Of a DNA stretch of 64,000 nt, positions 48,906 to 58,683 are shown in pieces. Under the pieces are notes generated by a model that was not told where the DNA came from, ran no database searches, and saw only the letters and a program-made list of their open reading frames with translations. The first letter of the stretch is position 1. Every line of letters begins with the position of its first letter. This DNA is from Oscillospiraceae bacterium (GTDB lineage Bacteria; Bacillota; Clostridia; UBA1381; UBA9506), in NCBI GenBank assembly GCA_015068905.1, contig SVJQ01000002.1, positions 99,324-163,323 on the forward strand, written 5' to 3'. The position numbers and the translations under genes are program-made.

Positions 48906-50480
48906 TCAATTTGCAAGTGTTTGATGGAGTGTCCACGGCTTCATTAATTCATAATCTTTCCAGATAAACACAGACATTGTGCATCCGGTCGTATCCGTCG
49001 GCAAATTAAAGCCTGCCTTTAAGGTTGTCGGTGCGCTGCTGGGTGCTAGTGTTGCTCTTGCTTCATCAATTCGAATCAAGGTATTGTTTGCATCATACAA
49101 TGCCGCTAAAACAATAACCGTTTCTGTTGTCTCAGGCTGATTATTGGTAAAAGTAACACTTGCAGCTGCAGAAGTTTCACCGCTTAAACCATCAATTTCT
49201 GTACTGGTTTCAAGCATTCCGTTTAAGAATTTAAAATTCTGCATTTCAACTGCCGCCGGTGCAAACTCAGTTGCAACTGTAGCTTCCACAGCAATACCCG
49301 CACTGTTTGTTACCGTTGCCGGAATCTCTGCCGTAATGGTAGAGCCATAATACATAGCATCCAAGGTGAACTGTGCAGTATAATTATCCGGTGCGCTGGC
49401 AGGAATGCCCTTTTCTATCCCATCTACCTTAACAACAATATCGCCGAAGGTGATCGGGTCCATTTCATCAGAAAAACGAATCGTCAGGGTTTGACCCGAA
49501 AGCTCTGAATATGCAAATTCAGGCTTAAACGTATAGGCTTTAAATTCTGCAATTGCAAGCGCCTTTCTGGCAGCTTTTGAAAGAACGATATACCGATAAT
49601 TGCCCGTTGGAATGGTAAAAGCCTTTGTTGACTCACTAATGCCACTTGTTGAAAGAAGTAAGTTGGCCGTAGGTATTCCGTCAACGCTAGGTTTGCCGGC
49701 TAATTCTGAAGCACCGTAAATATCAAACGCTGTGTAATCAGGATCAACAAAGGGATCTGCCTGATACAGTTCCACTAACGACAAAGGATACTCCTGTTCC
49801 AAATCCAGCACTAGATTAACAGGTGTTGTATGAGATACGTCAGTAAGACGCCAAGCCGACCACATGTAGCCGTCTACTACATTCGTTGCAGCCAGTACCG
49901 GCAAAGAGTTACTGGTCTCCGTTACCTCTGCTGTTGCTTCTCTTGATACCTCAATTGCCTTTACATCGGCAAACACCTGTAATTCGCCAAATTTATAGCT
50001 GCCGGCTGCCGTTTTTCTGACACGAACATAACGGCAAATTGTGCCTGCATCTGCATTAACAGTAAAAGCATCATCTGTTGTCAGGGTTTCGCCACTCATA
50101 TCACCCTGGCTATCCAATAAGGTAAATTCAACACCATCATTACTGATTTCCAGCGCAACATTTGAAAGGTCAGCACCCACAGTTGTACTATCAGAAGCCG
50201 GCCAAAGTTTGATATCGGTTATTTTTGAATACCGCTTTAAATCAACAGTAAATGTTTCATCTAAAACTGCTGTACCGGAAACAGCACTACTTAAAAGTCC
50301 ATCTGTCAAGTTGGCTGCATCACTGTTTGAGCTGCTGCTGACAACAGTTGCCCGTTCTGCCAGATTTACATTTTTATCAACAGCCGGAACCGCTGTTATT
50401 GCCGCACCCTGCAAACTAAATAAGGAAAGCAGAAAGATTGCCAGCGTTGAAACAATTATCATTTTCTTGATTGTCTTCAT
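48906..50480 (-). CDS. Secreted protein with two discoidin-like domains and C-terminal beta-sandwich
   Basis: Signal peptide; NVNLAERATVVSSSSNSDAANLTDGLLSS...RYVRVRKTAAGSYKFGELQVFADV. Confidence 0.75.
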   Translation of the reverse strand: MKTIKKMIIVSTLAIFLLSLFSLQGAAITAVPAVDKNVNLAERATVVSSSSNSDAANLTDGLLSSAVSGTAVLDETFTVDLKRYSKITDIKLWPASDSTTVGADLSNVALEISNDGVEFTLLDSQGDMSGETLTTDDAFTVNADAGTICRYVRVRKTAAGSYKFGELQVFADVKAIEVSREATAEVTETSNSLPVLAATNVVDGYMWSAWRLTDVSHTTPVNLVLDLEQEYPLSLVELYQADPFVDPDYTAFDIYGASELAGKPSVDGIPTANLLLSTSGISESTKAFTIPTGNYRYIVLSKAARKALAIAEFKAYTFKPEFAYSELSGQTLTIRFSDEMDPITFGDIVVKVDGIEKGIPASAPDNYTAQFTLDAMYYGSTITAEIPATVTNSAGIAVEATVATEFAPAAVEMQNFKFLNGMLETSTEIDGLSGETSAAASVTFTNNQPETTETVIVLAALYDANNTLIRIDEARATLAPSSAPTTLKAGFNLPTDTTGCTMSVFIWKDYELMKPWTLHQTLAN

Positions 50481-50507
50481 AGTTCTCCTCTCTTCCCGTT
50501 ACATACC

Positions 50508-52316
50508 TTATTTCATTAATCCTCTGGCGATTTCTGTCATTTCCTTCGCCATCTTATCAAGGTCAGTAGTCTTCTTCAGGTTTTCTACCGCACTATTCCA
50601 TTTCTTTTCAAACTCTTCATCAGATTCAGCTGCTAAAACCAGTTTGAACGGATCTTCCCACTGAGAACGTGAAGACCAGAAATCAGAAACGGTTTCCAGT
50701 TCAGCATATTCAGCAGACCATGCATCAAACGGAGGTGCTTCCACTGCTTTTTGACGCAGCGGGCTGTCTGCGGAAAGACGACCGCCGGCAGAGGGAACGA
50801 GAACGAATGTTCTGACATCGTTATATGCCTTGGGTTCATACTTGCCGGTTACCATAAAGGACATAGAGAACAGGCCTGCATTGCCATATAAGCCATAGCA
50901 ATCCTCTTCATTTAAACTGTGAGATTCACCACGAATATACTTTTTGTTAAGTTCATCATTCAAAAATTCGCGTGTACCATCTTCGTTATCCTTATATAAA
51001 CCAGCTTCCTTGGGACCCCAATAACGTACTTCTTCCCATTCATCTGTAAACTGTATATTCATCCAGTTTAAAACCTGGGGAATATCTTCTTCTTTCACCG
51101 TCTTTAAAATACCAACTGCTGAACCCCAGGTTGTCGGTGTTTTAACAGGACCGTAACCTTTCATTGCGGGTACGTTGGTGTAAAGCGGTCTGTAGCGGTA
51201 GGGTTTACCTGCTTTTTCCAGTGTTTCATTTATGTAAGGCGGATGGTCAACAGAAGATAAAACCGCAACTGCGTATTCACCGTTTAACAGCTTTTCCTTA
51301 AACTGTGCGGTAGGAATTACCAAGCTTTCAGGGTCAAAAACCTTTTCTCTGATCAGTCTGTTCTGAGTTAAAGCTACTTCCTTAATTGTGTCACCAAGCA
51401 AAGGCAGGACAATTTCTTTTTTCTCTGTATCCCATGTGGTGATATAGTTACGACCTACATAACCCGCCATCTGTGCACCAAGCTGTGTATAAGGAACCCA
51501 ACAGTCAACACTGGAATAACCAAAAGCATAAACCGGTCTTTCGCCAACCTTTAAGTTCAGGTCCTTAATATCTCTGAATAATTTAACTAAATCTTCTGTG
51601 CTTTCAATGGGCACATCATAGATTTCGTCGCCAATCGGTTCATTTTTCTCATTTAAAAGAGCAACCAGCTCATCCCAGGTTTTAGCCTCGGGATACAGCA
51701 TTTTTAAGATATCATCACGAATCCATAAATCTGTACCAACACTTACAGCCTCACTCATAGCTGCATCTTCTCTCTGATATGCAGAAAGATGGTCTGCAAA
51801 TTCTTCATCTGCTGTTTTGGGGAAGTTGTAAGGAATACCATAAATTTTACCGTTTACCTTAATGCGTTCCCACATTTCAGCAGGAACCTTTTCCCAGATG
51901 TCCGGCGCATAGGTTTTCAGCATTTCCGGTGTTAATTCCCAAATCTTATCTGCCTCGGCAATTTTACCGAAATGAACAGGGCCCTGGCCGCCGCCGCAGG
52001 CAACCAATTCGGGGAAATTATCGCCGGCAATGAGACGTGCCAGTACACTTTCCCACTGTCCGCCGCCGTTACCATATGCGTTTTTAATCCGCACATTTGT
52101 TTTATCAATCAACCATTTTTCAACCAAATTATCTTTTGCAGTTACAGGTGCAACAAAATCACTGCCCTGCGTGCTCCACACGGTGAGATCCAGCCGTTTT
52201 GAAAATGTTCCATCCTCTGAAACATTACTGGGCTTATCTCCGCCACATCCTGCCAGTATGGCAGCTGACAGACAAAGCACCATTGCCATTGATACTAATT
52301 TTTTAAAGGTTTTCAT
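50508..52316 (-). CDS. ABC transporter extracellular solute-binding lipoprotein (LplA/LipO-like)
   Basis: Lipobox SAAILAGCGG; large sugar SBP adjacent to LplB/LplC-type permeases. Confidence 0.9.
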   Translation of the reverse strand: MKTFKKLVSMAMVLCLSAAILAGCGGDKPSNVSEDGTFSKRLDLTVWSTQGSDFVAPVTAKDNLVEKWLIDKTNVRIKNAYGNGGGQWESVLARLIAGDNFPELVACGGGQGPVHFGKIAEADKIWELTPEMLKTYAPDIWEKVPAEMWERIKVNGKIYGIPYNFPKTADEEFADHLSAYQREDAAMSEAVSVGTDLWIRDDILKMLYPEAKTWDELVALLNEKNEPIGDEIYDVPIESTEDLVKLFRDIKDLNLKVGERPVYAFGYSSVDCWVPYTQLGAQMAGYVGRNYITTWDTEKKEIVLPLLGDTIKEVALTQNRLIREKVFDPESLVIPTAQFKEKLLNGEYAVAVLSSVDHPPYINETLEKAGKPYRYRPLYTNVPAMKGYGPVKTPTTWGSAVGILKTVKEEDIPQVLNWMNIQFTDEWEEVRYWGPKEAGLYKDNEDGTREFLNDELNKKYIRGESHSLNEEDCYGLYGNAGLFSMSFMVTGKYEPKAYNDVRTFVLVPSAGGRLSADSPLRQKAVEAPPFDAWSAEYAELETVSDFWSSRSQWEDPFKLVLAAESDEEFEKKWNSAVENLKKTTDLDKMAKEMTEIARGLMK

Positions 52317-52353
52317 GAAAACTCCTCCTTATAAAATAGAAATTGTTTTTATA

Positions 52354-53244
52354 TCAATCCTTTACCGCACCAATCGTAACGCCCTGAACAAAATATTTTT
52401 GCAGGAAAGGATAACTTAAAATAATAGGCAACGTCGAACAAATAATTGCAGCAGATTTGATTGCCTCTGAGGTAGGCTGTACATGAGACATATCTGACCC
52501 GGTCATTGCTGCCTCTGTAGTCATTTTACTGATTGCCTCACTCTGCTTTATCAGCTGCATAACCACATACTGCAAGGTGTAAAGATTACTATCATTTACA
52601 TAGTAAAGAGTAGGAGTCCAACTATTCCACGCTGCTACAACAGACCACAAGGCAATGGTTGCCAAAATCGGCTTGCAGAGAGGGAGAATAATTTTATATA
52701 GAATCTGAACTTCATTTGCGCCCTCAATATAGGCCGCCTCTTCAAGTGCCGTAGGCAGTGAACTTAAGTAGGTACGGATAATAATTGTATTATAAAACAC
52801 AAACGCTCCCGGCAAAACATATACCCACCAGCTATTTAAAAGATGAAGATAACGATACAAAATAAATGTGGGGATAATACCGGCTGAAATATAGCTGGGT
52901 ATCATTAAAAACCAAATAAAGAAATTTCTGAGAGGCATATCCTTTTTTGTCATAGCATAAGCTGCGCCAACGCAAGTAATCAAGATCAAAACTGTAGAAC
53001 AAATTGAGCTGGCGGCTGTAACGCCTGCTGCCTTCCAGATATCCTTATTGGATAAAATTGCCTCAAAATTAACTAACGTAAACTTTCTGGGGTAAATAGT
53101 AATACCACCAAGCATTGTATTATTGCCGTCGTTCAAAGCTATCGCCAGCTGATTGAGGTAAGGATATATCATAATAACACAAAGAAAAAGCATCAATGTA
53201 ATATTAAAAATATCAAAAACTTTTTCGCCAAGACTTCTCTTCAT
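52354..53244 (-). CDS. Carbohydrate ABC transporter permease (LplC/YtcP-like)
   Basis: EAAYIEGANEVQILYKIILPLCKPILATIALWSVVAAWNSW. Confidence 0.92.
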   Translation of the reverse strand: MKRSLGEKVFDIFNITLMLFLCVIMIYPYLNQLAIALNDGNNTMLGGITIYPRKFTLVNFEAILSNKDIWKAAGVTAASSICSTVLILITCVGAAYAMTKKDMPLRNFFIWFLMIPSYISAGIIPTFILYRYLHLLNSWWVYVLPGAFVFYNTIIIRTYLSSLPTALEEAAYIEGANEVQILYKIILPLCKPILATIALWSVVAAWNSWTPTLYYVNDSNLYTLQYVVMQLIKQSEAISKMTTEAAMTGSDMSHVQPTSEAIKSAAIICSTLPIILSYPFLQKYFVQGVTIGAVKD

Positions 53245-53258
53245 TGTACTCTACCCCC

Positions 53259-54233
53259 TTACCAAATACCCATGCCGGTGCCTTTTTTAACAACCGCATT
53301 CGATACAACAACCAGTAAAAACGATACGATACCCTGCATCATACCAAAAGCTGTTGCCATAGAATAATCACCATTTAAAATACCCTGACGATACGTTAAG
53401 GTATTGATAACTTCTGTCGCTTCCTGTGTATAAATATTCTGAAAGCCATAGACTTGCTCAAAGTTCGAATTAACAAGGCTTGACATACCCATAATAAAAC
53501 AAATAACAATTGTGGGCATAATGCTGGGAATGGTTATGTATAAAACCTGCTTAAAACGGCTGCAGCCATCAACCCTTGCCGCCTCATACATCGTCGGGTC
53601 AATGCCCGCAATCGCTGCCAGATAGATGACTGAGTTCCAGCCGATGTTTTTCCATTGGCCAGACCAGAAGATGATGCCCAAAAAGCTGTCCGGGTCGCAT
53701 AAAATATTGGTTCTCTCGTAAGACGAACCAAAAATTGCCGCCATAATGTCGTTGTAGGTTCCGTTAATTGCAAACATCGCATAGAACATACCAATAACAG
53801 AAATCCAGGAAATAAAATGAGGCAGATAGCTGACTGTCTGAACAATTTTTTTCAGTTTCTGCTGTTTGAGTTCATTGAACAATATCGCTAATATAATAGG
53901 AAAAGGCGTTCCCAGAAAAATGGTAACACCACTGTAAATCAATGTATTTTTAATTGCACCAAGGAATTTCGGCATACTCAGAATTTCTATAAAATTTTCA
54001 AATCCCACAAAGGGACTTTTGCCGATACCGCCTATGATGTCATACTCCTGAAAAGCCATAATCAAACCACCCATAGGGAGGTAATGAAAAATCAATGTAC
54101 ACAAAACAGCCGGCAAAATTAAAATATACATAAATTTATACCGGGCAAACCGCTTTCCTAGCTGTCGCCAATAATTGTCTTGTGTCGGCGCTGCTAACTT
54201 TCTAGATAAATTGTTCAAACGAATCGCTCCCAA
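53259..54233 (-). CDS. Carbohydrate ABC transporter permease (LplB/YteP-like)
   Basis: YLPMGGLIMAFQEYDIIGGIGKSPFVGFENF; EAARVDGCSRFKQVLYITIPSIMPTIVI. Confidence 0.92.
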   Translation of the reverse strand: MGAIRLNNLSRKLAAPTQDNYWRQLGKRFARYKFMYILILPAVLCTLIFHYLPMGGLIMAFQEYDIIGGIGKSPFVGFENFIEILSMPKFLGAIKNTLIYSGVTIFLGTPFPIILAILFNELKQQKLKKIVQTVSYLPHFISWISVIGMFYAMFAINGTYNDIMAAIFGSSYERTNILCDPDSFLGIIFWSGQWKNIGWNSVIYLAAIAGIDPTMYEAARVDGCSRFKQVLYITIPSIMPTIVICFIMGMSSLVNSNFEQVYGFQNIYTQEATEVINTLTYRQGILNGDYSMATAFGMMQGIVSFLLVVVSNAVVKKGTGMGIW

Positions 54234-54278
54234 CCTTTTTTGATCACAGAACTGTATTAGATATATTTCTGCAACAAT

Positions 54279-54336
54279 ATAGTACCATATTTCTTTTGGT
54301 GAAAAAACTACACAATTTATAAAAAATATCGTTATT
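54279..54336 (-). promoter_or_regulatory. Regulon box copy 2 plus -10
   Basis: Minus strand AACGATATTTTTTATAAATTGTGTAGTTTTTTCA; TTGTGT, 25 nt, TACTAT; upstream of 54233. Confidence 0.72.
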
Positions 54337-54403
54337 TATTCAACTTTTTCGTTATTTTGTAACAATTGTCAAATTCCCTGAATCCACCACAGTTTTGTGA
54401 CAA

Positions 54404-54430
54404 AGGGCTGTGACGCGAAGTCACAGCCCT
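54404..54430 (-). terminator. Hairpin downstream of 54440-58324
   Basis: AGGGCTGTGAC-GCGAA-GTCACAGCCCT, 11 bp stem. Confidence 0.65.
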
Positions 54431-54439
54431 GAGATGTAT

Positions 54440-57400
54440 TTATTTTGCGTTAATTTCTTGACTTTCATATAGTGGCTTCAGCGCGCCATTCTCCCACAGG
54501 AAGAGGCAAAGCTTTTCACCGGTTTTTGGAGTGACATTTTCAATTGTCACCGTTGCCAGTTCACCAAGAGTAACAGGTGTTGCCAGACTGGGAGTGCAGC
54601 TTACCAGCACGCCATCTGTTGTCTTAACGGCTACATACATAATAACAGTAGCATTGGCCTTAGGAATAAAGTTTGCAGTAATACTGCAAGCAGTGCCTGC
54701 TACAGGTGCTGCCACATTAGCGCCATCCTGCTCAATGGTGTAAAGGTCGGCCTTAACGGTCAATGTTTTTTCAGCTGCCATCTCAATACCATTCTGATTT
54801 CTGACTTTATCGCTGATAGTCAATTCCGCACCATCAGCAATGGTGCCGGTATAGTTAAAGGTTACGTCATAACCGCCATCCCAGCCGGTTGAAACAACCG
54901 GGTCAGAAAGAGTTACACCATCAATACTGAAGTTTGATGCAACTAAGGTTGAAGTCTCCATTTTATCGGTGAAGCTTACGGTCAACTTACCATTCTTTGC
55001 TTCTGCGCCGTAAGCAACCGGGTTCACAACAAAGGCTTTAAATTCTGCCAATGCAAGGGCTGTTTTATTCGGTTTGGACAAAGCAAGATACTGATAGTTG
55101 CCTTGTACAAAGTCAAAATATTGTGAAGAAGCACTTAAGCCGGCTGTTGTAAACAGCGTCGCTGTAGGATTCGCAGGTGTACCAGTTTTAGCCGGTTTAC
55201 CTGCAGCAGCCGAATAGCCATAGACATTAAACTTTGTATATGCTTTATCCGTATAGGAGCTTGCTCTATACATCTGAGCCATTTCCACCGGATATTCTGC
55301 ACCTAGGTCAACAACAAGGTTGGTAACACTTGAGGTTAAACCGGACAATCTCCAAGCCGTACTGGTGCTGCCATCAACAGCTTTGTCACCGGTCAGGGTT
55401 GAATAAGCATCTCCCCATTCCGTGGCTTTTCCTCTTGCAACATCTGTAATTGTCATATTGGCAAACACTTCGATTTCACTATATAAATAATAGGTGTTTG
55501 CTGTCTTTCTGAGTCTGATGTAACGATATGCTCCACCATCACCATTAAAGGTAACCGCTGTGCTGCCGTCAATATTTGCATCGTTAACCTTCACTTCCCC
55601 AAGAGGAACACTATTTGCAAACGTCTCATCATTAGAGCCTTCAATTACAAAGCCCCAATAGTTTGCCGCAGGTTTATCTGCAGCAGGATGTACCACCACA
55701 GAAGAAACCTCATAACGTCTGCCAAGGTCAATCATATACCAGTCATTTGCCTGAGAGGTAGATGGGTCAGCCTTAGCACCGGAAGGCAACGTAACCTTAT
55801 CTGTGTTATATGCATCAGCCGGTGCAACAAAACCGGTTGTGCTACCATCAACCAATTTAGAAACAGCATAGTTACCTGTTGTGGGACAACCTGTATTGCT
55901 GGCATAAATCGGTTTATTCAAAGCAACATTTACGTTTTCTCTTGTCTTACTATAGCTTTTGTTAATTGTGAGAGCTTTGCCCGCAATGGGAACGTTTAAG
56001 TCATCAACGAATGTTGTACCATCCATTGTGCCCACATCACCATCAACAACTAATGTTAAGCCGTTTGCAGGAAGTGCCGTCGCAAAGGTAAGGGTTGCAT
56101 CATAACCGCCATCCCACTCATCAGCACCAGACAGTGTTACAGAAGAAGGTGTGATAGTAGCGCCACCATCCTGCACCACTTTCAATGCACCAACTGCGGT
56201 AACGGTATCAGCATCCATTTTATGTGCAAAGGACACACTAATGGTATTATCATTCACACGCGTTGCATTCATAACCTTAGGACCAATCAGGTCATCCGCT
56301 GTTTTTACAGCTGCAAATACTTCCAACTCACTAACGGTGTAGTAAGCTACTGCTGTTTTTGCCAGTCTGACATAACGCCATGCATTGCTGTCTCCGTTAA
56401 ACACAAAGGGTTTGGTATTATCTGTGTCTACTGTAATGGTTCCAAGAGATACATAGCTTGAGAAATCTTCTGTGTTGGAAACCTGGACAGCAAATTTCTG
56501 TAAATGACCACTTACTGTATTATTTGGCCAAACTTTAATCTTTGCCAAATTATAACGTCTGCCAAGGTCAATCATGTACCAGTCTTCTCCGTTGTTTTTA
56601 GCTCCTGCGATTGTCTCGCCAGAAGGCAGACTTACCTCGCTGTCTGCAGGGTAACTGCTTAACGGGTTAACTTTATCATTGTATTGCCCGTTAACCAACG
56701 TTTTCGATGAGTAGTTCGGCACCGATGAATACACTGTTTTATTTAAAGCAACATTGATACCGCCATTTTCCGCAATAGATGCTTTTTCAGCATCAGTTAA
56801 ATCTGCTGCTGTTTTAAAGGTCTTTGTAACAGGGGTAATACCTTTTGCTTCTAAAGCACTCACGGAAAGATTTGTAGTAAAAGGTGTTAAAGCATAAACC
56901 GAAACCGCATAATTTGTATCAAGATTAAGCGCATTTGGAAGTGTTACACTACAACTTGCAGCCCGAGAGCTTTCTTCTTCATAAATATCACCGAACACCT
57001 TAAAGTTCTGCTCTATAACGTTTTTATCTGTATTCTTTAAAACCACTTGATAAGCATGCACATAAGCATCCTGAAGCCATGCAGCATCGTCACCTGACGT
57101 AACGGATGCATCTGTTGTGTTATACTTAAACGCAAAAGACTGACGGCTATCTCTGGTCACTGTAATTGCAGCGTCATTACTGAAGTTTGCGATAGAAATA
57201 TCGGCATCATAACGAGCTTCTGTATATTTAAAGGTTTCATTTGCAGGGGTAGAATTATCGGATGTACCATTAATAGTAAAGGTAAAAGGCGTTCCAATAA
57301 CCTGACCGGTTAAAAGATTTAAACGGTAAGCGGATACATCTGTTGCATCAGCCTTTTCAGTCATATCAAGCATGATACACTGTGAACCGGTATTGGCTGC

Positions 57401-58324
57401 TCCCATAGAATACTTAGCGCTACCGCCGGAAACGCTACCACCACCAACCTGTGAGGTAGCGATTGCCGTGAATCCATCCTGCCAAATGCTTCTGGGGTCT
57501 TCGATGATAGCATGACTATGACCGCTGAAAACAACTACGCGGGGATGCTCTTTTAAGAAGTTCTTAAATGTTTCTGTATTGTCTGAAGCTGCAGACGGAC
57601 TTTCAATAACCGTGCCATAAACCGCCTCATGCTGAAGATAGAAAATAGGTTTGTTTGTTCCGTCTTTTTCTGCTTCTAAAATCTGAGCCATTACAAACTC
57701 TTCTGCATCAGTATAATCAAGAAGGTAGTCAGCCGGTTCACCAACAATAAAAGTATAGCCATTTACTTTCATAACATGACCCGGTTGTCTGCCGGTTTCT
57801 GTAGCAAAGCGTTCTTTGGATTCAGTAACTAATGCACTTGCTGTTGAAACAGATGCATTCAGTGGAAATTCATGGTTACCCATAGAATAAATGATAGGCT
57901 TTTTGCCGCTTGTTGTGTCAGCTTCAAACGTCACACCATCTGCATTCATTGTGCCTGCAAGCGTAAAGGTTTCATTCGCATCAATGAACCCTTTAAGTGC
58001 ATCGTATAAATTTTCAGGCACCTCACCTGATGGTGCATAAACCATATCACCATTCATAGCTAAAGCGTCAACCTCTAAAGCCTGCATTGTCTGCAACGCC
58101 AAAGTCATGTTTTTGGCTGTCAGCTTTGTTTCGGCAACTACCGGATCAAGATGAGAGTCAGAGATAACACCCAAGCGGAAGGTTGCACCTGCAGTTTCTT
58201 TTGTGGGAATTTGAGAGGCAATGTCCTCTGCCGTTACGCCTGCAACAGGCAAGCTTGCCAACATCATCCCCAAGCATAAAGCAAGGGAAATCAATCTGAC
58301 CATTCGTTTACTTTTCAATACCAT
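54440..58324 (-). CDS. Secreted metallophosphoesterase with multiple discoidin domains
   Basis: Signal peptide; calcineurin-like motifs GVISDSHLDP, MNGDMVY, MGNHEF, FSGHSH; three downstream discoidin-like repeats (NVALNKTVYSS..., NVALNKPIYAS..., DVARGKATEWG...). Confidence 0.85.
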   Translation of the reverse strand: MVLKSKRMVRLISLALCLGMMLASLPVAGVTAEDIASQIPTKETAGATFRLGVISDSHLDPVVAETKLTAKNMTLALQTMQALEVDALAMNGDMVYAPSGEVPENLYDALKGFIDANETFTLAGTMNADGVTFEADTTSGKKPIIYSMGNHEFPLNASVSTASALVTESKERFATETGRQPGHVMKVNGYTFIVGEPADYLLDYTDAEEFVMAQILEAEKDGTNKPIFYLQHEAVYGTVIESPSAASDNTETFKNFLKEHPRVVVFSGHSHAIIEDPRSIWQDGFTAIATSQVGGGSVSGGSAKYSMGAANTGSQCIMLDMTEKADATDVSAYRLNLLTGQVIGTPFTFTINGTSDNSTPANETFKYTEARYDADISIANFSNDAAITVTRDSRQSFAFKYNTTDASVTSGDDAAWLQDAYVHAYQVVLKNTDKNVIEQNFKVFGDIYEEESSRAASCSVTLPNALNLDTNYAVSVYALTPFTTNLSVSALEAKGITPVTKTFKTAADLTDAEKASIAENGGINVALNKTVYSSVPNYSSKTLVNGQYNDKVNPLSSYPADSEVSLPSGETIAGAKNNGEDWYMIDLGRRYNLAKIKVWPNNTVSGHLQKFAVQVSNTEDFSSYVSLGTITVDTDNTKPFVFNGDSNAWRYVRLAKTAVAYYTVSELEVFAAVKTADDLIGPKVMNATRVNDNTISVSFAHKMDADTVTAVGALKVVQDGGATITPSSVTLSGADEWDGGYDATLTFATALPANGLTLVVDGDVGTMDGTTFVDDLNVPIAGKALTINKSYSKTRENVNVALNKPIYASNTGCPTTGNYAVSKLVDGSTTGFVAPADAYNTDKVTLPSGAKADPSTSQANDWYMIDLGRRYEVSSVVVHPAADKPAANYWGFVIEGSNDETFANSVPLGEVKVNDANIDGSTAVTFNGDGGAYRYIRLRKTANTYYLYSEIEVFANMTITDVARGKATEWGDAYSTLTGDKAVDGSTSTAWRLSGLTSSVTNLVVDLGAEYPVEMAQMYRASSYTDKAYTKFNVYGYSAAAGKPAKTGTPANPTATLFTTAGLSASSQYFDFVQGNYQYLALSKPNKTALALAEFKAFVVNPVAYGAEAKNGKLTVSFTDKMETSTLVASNFSIDGVTLSDPVVSTGWDGGYDVTFNYTGTIADGAELTISDKVRNQNGIEMAAEKTLTVKADLYTIEQDGANVAAPVAGTACSITANFIPKANATVIMYVAVKTTDGVLVSCTPSLATPVTLGELATVTIENVTPKTGEKLCLFLWENGALKPLYESQEINAK

Positions 58325-58369
58325 TCACACCTTTCAATATATTAATTAAAACACTTTTCCTTTTATAAC

Positions 58370-58427
58370 ATTGTAACATTAAGATTTGTTCAAAAAAACT
58401 ACACAATTTATAAAAAATATCGTTTTT
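58370..58427 (-). promoter_or_regulatory. Regulon box copy 3 plus -10
   Basis: Minus strand AACGATATTTTTTATAAATTGTGTAGTTTTTTTG; TTGTGT, 25 nt, TACAAT; upstream of 58324. Confidence 0.72.
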
Positions 58428-58456
58428 TGATTCTTTTTTATTGCAATATGACTATT

Positions 58457-58514
58457 TTTTAATATACTTAAAAGTAAAAAAGCAGACTTCGCTTTGTGTC
58501 ATGGTATATTAAAA
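58457..58514. repeat. Inverted repeat element
   Basis: TTTTAATATAC (58457-58467) and GTATATTAAAA (58504-58514), perfect 11 bp inverted copies, 36 nt apart. Confidence 0.6.
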
Positions 58515-58548
58515 TAGAAGAAAAAAGAAATCTAAAAGAAAATCAGAT

Positions 58549-58603
58549 AGCGATATTTTTTATATTTTGTGTAGTTTTCTCATATTTTTTATAATGCTAT
58601 AAT
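58549..58603 (+). promoter_or_regulatory. Regulon box copy 4 plus -10
   Basis: Plus strand AGCGATATTTTTTATATTTTGTGTAGTTTTCTC; TTGTGT (58567-58572), 25 nt, TATAAT (58598-58603); upstream of 58684. Confidence 0.72.
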
Positions 58604-58683
58604 ATGGAAGGATGTCTTGACTGCGTTGTAGGAAGCATCCCCGAATTAACTTTTGAATTGTATTCATTGCAAGGAGTGCCTGT

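Noticed and set aside
58567-58595. Promoter reading TTGTGT-17-TATAAT in box copy 4
   Set aside because: Fits copy 4 only; the other three copies share the 25 nt spacing to a -10, which is the more parsimonious geometry.
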